Assembly: GCA_958446835.1 (NCBI GenBank)
Contig: CAUCXT010000012.1
Span: 9,482-73,481 of the forward strand
Direction: 5' to 3'
Length of the DNA: 64,000 nt
Origin: an uncultured Eubacterium sp.
Lineage (GTDB): Bacteria; Bacillota; Clostridia; Lachnospirales; Lachnospiraceae
The notes below the pieces were generated by a model. That model had not been told where the DNA came from. It saw only the letters and a list, made by a program, of their open reading frames with translations, and made no database searches. A program made the translations under genes and the position numbers. How positions within the stretch are numbered: position 1 is the stretch's first letter; every line of letters starts with the position of its first letter. Shown here piece by piece: positions 27,283-34,230 of the stretch.

Positions 27283-27610
27283 TTGCGGATTGAGATTGTG
27301 GGAATGTGCGGGGCATAGATGGGTATAGAAAAGGAAAACTTGTTGCCTATGCCCACAGAATCCCTCATAGCAGGCAAAAATTGCTACGTTGTGGGTATAT
27401 ATGAGTGAAAATCAAAATTATACCCAAGAAATCGCAGATTGAGGTGAGCATGTGGGTATAGAATAAGAAATAATGCACTCATACCCGCAAAAACCATTAT
27501 AGCGTGCGATAATTGTTGCGTTGCGGGTATATTTGAATGAAAAGCGAAAAAATACCCCGGCACACCGTTATAGCAATCTATAACCAGAGTACTGTGGGTA
27601 TTTTTAATAA
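27283..27610. repeat. Intergenic imperfect repeat region with alternating GGGTAT/ATACCC
   Basis: This gene-free stretch contains two ~105-bp related units (27321-27425 and 27453-27556) and a degraded third (to ~27610). Shared pieces are GGGTATAGAA at the start, CATTATAGC or TCATAGC, TTGC(T)ACGTTG or TTGTTGCGTTG, GGGTATAT and a terminal ATACCC. The GGGTAT and ATACCC words alternate, so each unit can fold into two consecutive hairpins. No open frame of note was seen. Confidence 0.7.
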
Positions 27611-27667
27611 GCTTATTCAATATGTGCCCATATATGCCACATATATTTCCATTACCACGAACCAGAG

Positions 27668-28645
27668 CTATAATTCCGCCAGTACCTTCACCGCATCCTT
27701 GCGGATGATAACCTCATCATGTTCGTTGAGATACGAAACTGTTGCGTATGAGAGCTTCTCTCTTATGCCGTATTCGGACAGCGTGTTGTTCACACCGGTG
27801 AATTCATCAAGGTTCATGTCATCGCTGCGTATGAACAGGTAGTAGCGGAGGTTGACAGGATTCTTGTAGAGAATGCTGCTTCCGCTGAAACGGCTGTTCA
27901 CGGCTGTAGCTGCAACAGTCACCTGATTTAAGTCCTTGAATGAGAACAGCTTCTCAAGCGGAACCACTGCACAGATATCGCTACCGTTATCAGCACCGGA
28001 AATATTGGCTGAGCCGGTGTAAGCGGAACCATCGGAGCTGTTGCCGGAGGATTTTTTGTCTGATATGCCGGATGAAGTCTTGTCACTGCCATTCTTGGAT
28101 GACTTCCTGCCGGACGCAGAGCCTTCGGTCTTTTCGGAGGCGCTGCCCCCTATTATCTTAGAGCCGGAGTTGTCATCAAGCTTATCGCTAGTCTTATTGC
28201 CGTTCTTGGATTTCTTCATAAGACTGTCCGAGAACGGAATGAAATCGGCATCCTGATTAAGTGCTTCATTTATTCTGTTAAGCAGGGACGAACCGTCATC
28301 CATGCCGTGCATATCATCGTCAGAGTCGAGCATGTCCGCATAATCTTCGTCTTCATCGGATGGTGCGAACTTAGAAAAGCGTGTGTCAAGCTCTTCAGGA
28401 TCCTCAACCTTCGTGATGACAAGAATAATACAGTCCGGTGATACAGGAATGGCTTCTATCATAAGAGGGATATCATCTGCTTCGAATCCACATTCAAAAG
28501 AGGCCTGCGCAATCATATCTTTAAAAAGGCTTTTAGCCTTTTCTGTTCCATAGGCTAATTCGCTGATTTTAAGCTCTCTTGAGTCTAAGTCAGCACGATT
28601 AAGGGTACAACGTATTGAATTTTCACTTAGTCTTTCTATTTTCAT
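27668..28645 (-). CDS. mecA: MecA-type adaptor protein with extended linker
   Basis: A 325-residue protein. The N-terminal domain (about 1-100) starts MKIERLSENSIRCTLNRADL, as in MecA adaptors that deliver substrates to ClpC. The C-terminal domain (about 225-325; VVPLEKLFSFKDLNQV, YLFIRSDDMNLDEF, SEYGI) is the ClpC-binding half. MecA proteins are usually about 220-250 residues; here the extra length is a low-complexity linker (~145-222) rich in Ser, Gly, Lys and Asp. The ribosome site AGGAAGG and a good promoter precede it. Confidence 0.88.
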   Translation of the reverse strand: MKIERLSENSIRCTLNRADLDSRELKISELAYGTEKAKSLFKDMIAQASFECGFEADDIPLMIEAIPVSPDCIILVITKVEDPEELDTRFSKFAPSDEDEDYADMLDSDDDMHGMDDGSSLLNRINEALNQDADFIPFSDSLMKKSKNGNKTSDKLDDNSGSKIIGGSASEKTEGSASGRKSSKNGSDKTSSGISDKKSSGNSSDGSAYTGSANISGADNGSDICAVVPLEKLFSFKDLNQVTVAATAVNSRFSGSSILYKNPVNLRYYLFIRSDDMNLDEFTGVNNTLSEYGIREKLSYATVSYLNEHDEVIIRKDAVKVLAEL

Positions 28646-28673
28646 GTCAAATCACATCCTTCCTGACCTGTTT

Positions 28674-28703
28674 ATTATACGTCATTTGTTATTATTCTGT
28701 AAA
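28674..28703 (-). promoter_or_regulatory. Promoter for mecA
   Basis: On the minus strand TTTACA (28698-28703), an 18-bp spacer and TATAAT (28674-28679), with a short leader to the mecA start at 28645. Confidence 0.6.
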
Positions 28704-28825
28704 GGTTTAATACTATGAAAAAAGTATGAAATTTATATATGCTCCCAACATGAACGACAAGCTTCAGAATGTCTGTATAATGTTAAAATTAAACATGTGT
28801 TTAATAACTCTACAATCAAAGACGG

Positions 28826-28853
28826 TTGTACAAATAATTTTATTTGGTAAAAT
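28826..28853 (+). promoter_or_regulatory. Candidate promoter for the Ser/Thr kinase gene
   Basis: TTGTAC (28826), a 16-bp spacer and TAAAAT (28848), ending only about 24 bp before the preferred ATG, which would give a very short leader. Confidence 0.4.
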
Positions 28854-28876
28854 AGATTTAGGATTTGTTGTTATCA

Positions 28877-30370
28877 ATGGAGGTGGTATTTACCGATACA
28901 CATGATACTCTGTTGGATGGCAGGTACCTAATCCTTAGAAGGCTCGGGCAGGGAGCCTTTGGCGAGGTATTTCTTACAAGACACATTGGACTTGGAGTAT
29001 ACAGGGCTGTTAAGCGAATCCGTAAGAGCAAGGATGTACACAACACAAGAAGGCATGAGGCAGATGCGCTTAAGAATCTGCGGCATACATCCTTACCTAT
29101 AATATATGATATTGACGAGGATGATGTGTATTTCTATATTGTTGAAGAATATATAGAAGGGATTTCACTTTCGGAATATGTCAGGGATAGGACAAGGCTT
29201 GCACAGGACGAGACGTGCAGCATTATTATGAGTATATGTACTGTTCTTAGTTATATGCAGACGCAGGCAGGATTATTACATCTGGATATTAAGCCGGACA
29301 ATGTTTTACTCACTGAGGATGGAGTTAAGCTTGTTGATTTTGGAAGCAGCTGCATGGAGGATGAGATTCCCGGGTGTGTGATGGGGACAGCAGGGTATGC
29401 TGCTCCTGAACTGTATCACGGAGGAAGTCCGGGAACAAGATGTGACGTATATTCACTTGGAATGATGATGCGTTTCATGCTTACAGGGCAGATTTCCTGT
29501 AGTTTTAAAAATTATATTTGTTCGGAGAATTTTCAATTTATAATCAATAAATGCACCAGTCAGAATGCATCAGAGCGCTTTAAGGATGCTAATGAACTGT
29601 TTCTTGCACTGGAACAATCACAGAAGTTATTTAATGAAAAGATAACAGCAGATCCTAAGGTTATTTTGGTTTCGGGAAGCACCCGGCGTGTGGGAACAAC
29701 ACATTTTGCCATAATGCTGGCAGCCCAGCTTACATCTATGGGATATAAGTGTCTGTTGGAGCTTGCCTATAATGGCAATAGAAGGTTTTCTGTCCCATTA
29801 TATAGTGGGATACGGAGCGTAAGCTGTCACGGAGGAATTTATAATGTTGACGGCGTGGAGGTGTTACCTGATTATAAAGGTTTTGCCGTTCCGGTAAGCG
29901 ATGAGGAACGTAAAAAGTACACTGTCATAGTAAGGGAAATCGGAAGCATGTGGGAGTGGGATGAGAATACCTTGAATGATATTAAAAAAGATACTTTTAA
30001 GTTCATTCTGGTGACGGGACATACCGTAGAGGAGCTCATCGACTATGAGACGGCAGCAGCAGAACTCAGAAAAAAGGGAGTAGAGTTCGTAGGTGCAGTT
30101 AATTTTGCGGATGGTCGGGAATATATAGGAATCAGGAAGGAACACAACATGGGAAATGCTTTCAGGATTCCGTATTGTACGAGACCATATTCGTTTAAAA
30201 AGGGGAGAGATATAATTGAGAAGACAGGCATATTGGGATGGTCCGGCAAAAAAGGTGGTAATAGGTGTTGCAGGAACGCAAAGCAGATGTGGAGTAACGC
30301 ACTTTGTCTTATGCGCCGCCAATTATCTGTCAAACGTGAGAAAAAAGCGTGTGGTAGTAAGCAGCTATGA
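28877..30370 (+). CDS. Ser/Thr protein kinase fused to a degenerate P-loop domain
   Basis: A 497-residue protein. Residues ~17-255 are a complete Hanks-type kinase: LGQGAFGEV loop, catalytic K46, HLDIKPDN (H135-D137), DFG at D154-G156, YAAPE and the DVYSLGMM segment. Residues ~262-445 resemble a MinD/CpsD-like P-loop fold, but the nucleotide loop reads SGSTRRVGTTHFA, without the lysines of the deviant Walker A (KGGxGKT). The last ~50 residues (Cys/Lys/Arg-rich) are read out of frame over the start of the next gene. The ATG at 28877 is preferred; a TTG at 28865 is possible. No transmembrane helix or PASTA repeat is present, so this is not the usual PrkC-type wall sensor. Confidence 0.85.
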   Translation: MEVVFTDTHDTLLDGRYLILRRLGQGAFGEVFLTRHIGLGVYRAVKRIRKSKDVHNTRRHEADALKNLRHTSLPIIYDIDEDDVYFYIVEEYIEGISLSEYVRDRTRLAQDETCSIIMSICTVLSYMQTQAGLLHLDIKPDNVLLTEDGVKLVDFGSSCMEDEIPGCVMGTAGYAAPELYHGGSPGTRCDVYSLGMMMRFMLTGQISCSFKNYICSENFQFIINKCTSQNASERFKDANELFLALEQSQKLFNEKITADPKVILVSGSTRRVGTTHFAIMLAAQLTSMGYKCLLELAYNGNRRFSVPLYSGIRSVSCHGGIYNVDGVEVLPDYKGFAVPVSDEERKKYTVIVREIGSMWEWDENTLNDIKKDTFKFILVTGHTVEELIDYETAAAELRKKGVEFVGAVNFADGREYIGIRKEHNMGNAFRIPYCTRPYSFKKGRDIIEKTGILGWSGKKGGNRCCRNAKQMWSNALCLMRRQLSVKREKKACGSKQL

Positions 30371-30833
30371 TGAAAAAGCATTGGATATTATTAAGAAAAA
30401 TATAATATTAACAAGACAGGCAAAGGTTATTCAAGGTGAAGAGATATACGCTGCTTTTATCTATGCAAATATTACGTTTTTGGCGGGAAGTGACGAAGCT
30501 GCCGGACTCACAGTGCAGGAACAATATGATTATCATATAATTGATTTTGGTCAGGCAGATTATATCGGGGATGTCAGGCTGCAAGGGTGTGACAGATTTT
30601 TTTTGATAGGGGATTTAAGCTTATGCAATTATAAAAATTCATTGGATGCGGTGTATCTTTTGGAAAGAAGAAATATCAGGAATATGCAGTTTATGTCTGT
30701 CTTTTATTCAAATGAGGGATTAAGAGCATATAAGAAAGCAGTTAAAGGGCAGCCGATTCTTATCCCTGTGGATATGGAACCATTCGCCATATCGAGGGAG
30801 ACCCTCATTTTTATGGAAGAAGTTTTGATATAA
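30216..30833 (+). CDS. P-loop-like protein overlapping the kinase gene
   Basis: A 205-residue protein starting at a TTG right after an in-frame TAA, with AAGGGGAGAG upstream. It begins with a Rossmann-like segment KKVVIGVAGTQSRCGVTHFVLCAANYLS, very similar in form to the loop in the kinase C-terminal half and likewise lacking Walker lysines. Later segments (YDYHIIDFGQADYIGD, CDRFFLIGDLS) match the strand order of MinD/ParA-like proteins. It overlaps the kinase gene by 155 bp in another frame. The two proteins probably act together as paralogous P-loop halves; substrate or target is unknown. Confidence 0.75.
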   Translation: MRRQAYWDGPAKKVVIGVAGTQSRCGVTHFVLCAANYLSNVRKKRVVVSSYDEKALDIIKKNIILTRQAKVIQGEEIYAAFIYANITFLAGSDEAAGLTVQEQYDYHIIDFGQADYIGDVRLQGCDRFFLIGDLSLCNYKNSLDAVYLLERRNIRNMQFMSVFYSNEGLRAYKKAVKGQPILIPVDMEPFAISRETLIFMEEVLI

Positions 30834-30992
30834 GCAGGTATTCTAAATATGTAACAATTAACTTAAAAATAAGTCACAGGTATGCTTTTATACGGATAAA
30901 TAATATATCACAAAGAATCTGGTAAATGGCATTAATATGGCACGAAAAATTAAGGTAGATGAAACAATGCAAATTAAGCATGGAGGCAGGTT

Positions 30993-31241
30993 ATGAAGGG
31001 CATACTTAAGGAAGCGGTTGAAATGCACAATGAGACATCCCTACAGCTTTGCAGCGAACTTGCGAACTATAAGGAACAGGGCATTAAGGTCACGGTCAGT
31101 GGATATCAGGCGAGCATAAATAAGCGGCTTACCGATATGCTCCTTAGAGATGGACCATGCACATATATGCGTTCATACTCATTTGATGAGATGGGAAAAA
31201 TTACAGGGGTTGAGTTTCAGTGTGTGAGACTCAGTGAATAA
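30993..31241 (+). CDS. Small protein of unknown function
   Basis: An 82-residue soluble protein with TGGAGGCAGG before its ATG. The sequence (KEAVEMHNETSLQLCSELANYKEQGIKVTVSGYQAS..., TYMRSYSFDEMGKITGVEFQCVRL) suggests two helices followed by a small beta sheet. I recognise no family. It follows the kinase/P-loop genes by 160 bp and has its own terminator. Confidence 0.7.
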   Translation: MKGILKEAVEMHNETSLQLCSELANYKEQGIKVTVSGYQASINKRLTDMLLRDGPCTYMRSYSFDEMGKITGVEFQCVRLSE

Positions 31242-31272
31242 ATAACATTAGAGTTTTATAAGGTCCCTCTTG

Positions 31273-31305
31273 CCCCGGACGGCGATGCTTTCCGGGGTAT
31301 TTTTA
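31273..31305 (+). terminator. Terminator after the small protein gene
   Basis: CCCCGGA and TCCGGGG form a GC-rich stem around an 11-base loop, followed by TATTTTT. Confidence 0.8.
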
Positions 31306-31445
31306 AATATGGAAAACAATCGGTATTGAAAATATGACTTCCCGAAAGTATAATTAAAAATATTAGAACGGTATTAGAATAATAATGTTAAAAACGATAG
31401 CGAGCTAATATAAGAAGTTCATAAAAATATTCAGGGAGCGGATAA

Positions 31446-33329
31446 ATGGCTAAGAATAGACGTTATATGATGGATGAAGACTTTGATGAGAAGGATAGAA
31501 TAGATGACAATGATATAGATGATTATTATATGCAGGAGGCGCCTGTAAAGAGAAGCAGAAAAAGCAGGAATAAGCGTTCGGCGGGAATTATAGCGGCAGT
31601 CATAGTTGTATGTGTTCTTGTTGCAGGTGGAATAGGGCTTGTTACATTGATAGATAAGTACACGCCGAATAAGACGAGGATTACATTTGAGGACTATTAC
31701 AGACAGCATGGATACATTTCTGAAGCCGGAGCTTCAGATGCAGATAATTACGGCAAGGATTCAGTGACGGCGTTTATGCTGCTCAATGGGGAAAAGACGG
31801 AGAATACGGCATACCGTTTTGGTGATGTGTGGTATTTTAAGAAGGATTTTATAGATGATAAGCTTAATCACAGGTTTTACCATGATGCTGCCAATGATGA
31901 ACTCATCTATACAACACCGACTAAGATAGTGACGATTCCCTTTGACAGTCAGGCATATTATGTAGGGGATAAGGTTAAGAAAGAACATTATGTCATTGCA
32001 AGGCGTATCGGGGATGAGATTTATATTGCTGCAGATTTCATAAAGGAGCGCTCAGATTTTATATATGAGGTGAGAACCGAACCATACAGAATGCTTGTTG
32101 TGACGGAGTACGGAGACAGAGAGTGTGTTCATATTGGTGATGAAGGGACGATAAGAACCGGGGCAAGCATTAAGGACGAGATACTTGCGATAGGTGATGA
32201 CGGAATACACTGGGCTGTCACAGGTGATGACGGTGACTGGACGGAGCTTACCACGGATGACGGCATAAGAGGCTATATAAGGACAAAGGAGCTTGGCGAG
32301 AGCTTCACGGTGACAACGTCTAATGATTATCAGGCTCCTATATATACCTCTGTTTCGCGTAAAGATAAGGTCAATATGGTGTGGCACGCTGTCTATGATT
32401 TGAATGATAATGGTAAGATTTATAGTCTTCTTGACGCTACGCAGGGGGTCAATGTTGTATCGCCGACGTGGTATCAGCTGTCAGACAGCTTAGGAGGTTT
32501 TAACTCCTTTGCACAGCAGGAATATGTGGATTACATACATGAGACAGGCCGCCAGATATGGCCGCTGTGGAGTGATTTTACATCTGTAAGTGAGGAGAAC
32601 GGATGGAGCGAGAATGAGCTGTTTTCCATAACGGAGAATAGAAGAGCACTTATAGCGGCGATGATGAATGAGGTACACACATACGGATATGATGGAATCA
32701 ATATTGATTTTGAGAAGGTAACATCGGAAAACGGTATTCACTTCATACAGTTTTTGAGGGAGCTGTCTATAGAGTGCAGGAATGAGGGAATTGTCCTTTC
32801 AGTCGATAACTATGTTCCAATGGCGCATTCGGCTCATTATGACCGCGCCGAGCAGGGAGCGATAGTCGATTATGTGATAGTCATGGGCTACGATGAACAT
32901 TACAACGGAAGCGCAGAGGCAGGAAGCGTTGCTTCACTTGATTTTGTAAGAAACGGCATAGTAAATACTCTTTCCAGCGTTCCGGCAGAAAAGACGATAA
33001 ACGCTCTTCCGTTTTACACGAGAATGTGGGAAGAGTATGTGGACGAGAATGGACAGCAGGTACTTAATTCCAAGGCATATACGATGAAGGCTTCTTATGA
33101 CAGAGTGGAGGAGCTTGGACTTATTGCTAACTGGAGCGAGAGCATGGGGCAGTATGTCGCTGAGGGAGACGTAGAAGGTCATCATTACAGTGTATGGCTT
33201 GAGGACGCGAAATCCATCGAGGAGAAGATGAAGATTGTGAGTGAGTATGGTCTTGCCGGGGTGTCTGCATGGAGCCTTGGCGGAGAGTTCCCGGAGGTAT
33301 GGGACGTGATAAACAAATATAACAGATAA
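31446..33329 (+). CDS. Membrane-anchored GH18-family glycosidase with SH3-like domain
   Basis: A 627-residue protein. The N-terminus is acidic then very basic, with one transmembrane helix at about residues 46-70, so the bulk is outside the cell. A copper-amine-oxidase-like or SH3-like beta region (~75-290) precedes a GH18 barrel (~305-625). The GH18 signature YDGINIDFEKV is complete, with the catalytic acid at E423, and ALPFYTRMW and GVSAWSLGGE are typical of YdhD/SleL-like peptidoglycan N-acetylglucosaminidases. A wall-lytic or spore-related role is therefore likely, but action on another GlcNAc-containing polymer cannot be excluded, given the exopolysaccharide genes downstream. Confidence 0.88.
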   Translation: MAKNRRYMMDEDFDEKDRIDDNDIDDYYMQEAPVKRSRKSRNKRSAGIIAAVIVVCVLVAGGIGLVTLIDKYTPNKTRITFEDYYRQHGYISEAGASDADNYGKDSVTAFMLLNGEKTENTAYRFGDVWYFKKDFIDDKLNHRFYHDAANDELIYTTPTKIVTIPFDSQAYYVGDKVKKEHYVIARRIGDEIYIAADFIKERSDFIYEVRTEPYRMLVVTEYGDRECVHIGDEGTIRTGASIKDEILAIGDDGIHWAVTGDDGDWTELTTDDGIRGYIRTKELGESFTVTTSNDYQAPIYTSVSRKDKVNMVWHAVYDLNDNGKIYSLLDATQGVNVVSPTWYQLSDSLGGFNSFAQQEYVDYIHETGRQIWPLWSDFTSVSEENGWSENELFSITENRRALIAAMMNEVHTYGYDGINIDFEKVTSENGIHFIQFLRELSIECRNEGIVLSVDNYVPMAHSAHYDRAEQGAIVDYVIVMGYDEHYNGSAEAGSVASLDFVRNGIVNTLSSVPAEKTINALPFYTRMWEEYVDENGQQVLNSKAYTMKASYDRVEELGLIANWSESMGQYVAEGDVEGHHYSVWLEDAKSIEEKMKIVSEYGLAGVSAWSLGGEFPEVWDVINKYNR

Positions 33330-33353
33330 ATTTCATATAAGGAATAATTTTTG

Positions 33354-33400
33354 ACCCCGCGCATAGAATAAAAATATGTATTCTATGCGTGGGGTTTTTT
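33354..33400 (+). terminator. Strong terminator after the GH18 gene, touching the next start
   Basis: ACCCCGCGCATAGAATA pairs with TATTCTATGCGTGGGGT (one G-T pair) and is followed by TTTTTT. The amidase start codon lies only four bases beyond the T-run. Confidence 0.85.
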
Positions 33401-33403
33401 GTT

Positions 33404-34162
33404 GTGAAAAAAGACTTACTTTCTCTTGGAATGGGGCTCGTTATGATATTTTCCCTGTGGTTTCTTATGAGGTATTTCTTATATACGGATGAGAATCTGG
33501 CTGTGGATGCGAAGGCGGCAGGGGTGGAGGTTACAGACAAGGAGCAGGAGAGTGGGCAAGGCACGCAGGATTCAGATACGAGAGAATATCTTATTGTCAT
33601 CGACCCCGGACATGGAGGTGTTGACCCGGGAATGTTGGGTGTGAATAACACTGTTGAAAAAGAAATCAATCTTGCCGTTTCGTATATGCTGAAGGAGGAG
33701 CTAGAGGCAAAGGGAATGAATGTGGTGCTTACCAGAACGACGGATGATGGATTGTATGAGGAAGGTGACAGCAACAAAAAGATTGCGGACATGAAAAAAA
33801 GATGCTCGATAATCTCAGAAAATAAGGCGGATATTGTTGTAAGCATACATCAGAACAGCTTTAGTGACAGTGCGGTATGCGGGGCACAGGTGTTTTATTA
33901 TAAGCATTCCGAAAAGGGAAAGCAGCTTGCACAGTGCATACAGGACAGTATGAAAAATAATCTGGATGAGACAAATAACCGCAAGATTAAGGCAAACGAC
34001 AGCTATTATATGCTGATACATACGCCGTGTCCGACGGTGATTGTGGAATGTGGTTTTATCACGAATTATGACGAGGCGAAGCTTCTTGTGAGCGAGGAAT
34101 ACCAGAAGAGGGTTTCTAAAGCGATAGCGGAGGGAGTTATGGAATTTTTAGGACAAAAATGA
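33404..34162 (+). CDS. N-acetylmuramoyl-L-alanine amidase (CwlD-like)
   Basis: A 252-residue protein with a single N-terminal membrane anchor (GMGLVMIFSLWFLMRYFLY), a short linker and an Amidase_3 domain. Zinc-site motifs are IDPGHGGVDPG, the E in NNTVEKEINL, and SIHQNS; the late VIVECGFITN holds the catalytic glutamate. It should cleave the amide between muramic acid and L-Ala, as in cortex maturation or wall turnover. An in-frame GTG at 33389 lies inside the terminator stem, so GTG at 33404 is preferred; the ribosome site is weak and would be made of the terminator's own GGGG. Confidence 0.9.
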   Translation: MKKDLLSLGMGLVMIFSLWFLMRYFLYTDENLAVDAKAAGVEVTDKEQESGQGTQDSDTREYLIVIDPGHGGVDPGMLGVNNTVEKEINLAVSYMLKEELEAKGMNVVLTRTTDDGLYEEGDSNKKIADMKKRCSIISENKADIVVSIHQNSFSDSAVCGAQVFYYKHSEKGKQLAQCIQDSMKNNLDETNNRKIKANDSYYMLIHTPCPTVIVECGFITNYDEAKLLVSEEYQKRVSKAIAEGVMEFLGQK

Positions 34163-34230
34163 GAGGAATATCAGCTAAATATAAATAGTATTCCGCATGG
34201 TAATGGGCGGAATTACGGAAAGGACGTAAC

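Noticed and set aside
27283..27610. CRISPR array
   Set aside because: Units are long (~105 bp), diverged and self-complementary throughout, without short identical repeats and unique spacers; no cas genes are in the window.
30180..30230. Programmed ribosomal frameshift joining the kinase and the second P-loop protein (TTTAAAAAGGGG)
   Set aside because: The second frame is +1, not -1, relative to the first, the run is not in phase for a standard heptamer, and an in-frame TAA precedes the TTG; an overlapping start behind GGGGAGAG is the simpler reading, although a sequence error is not excluded.
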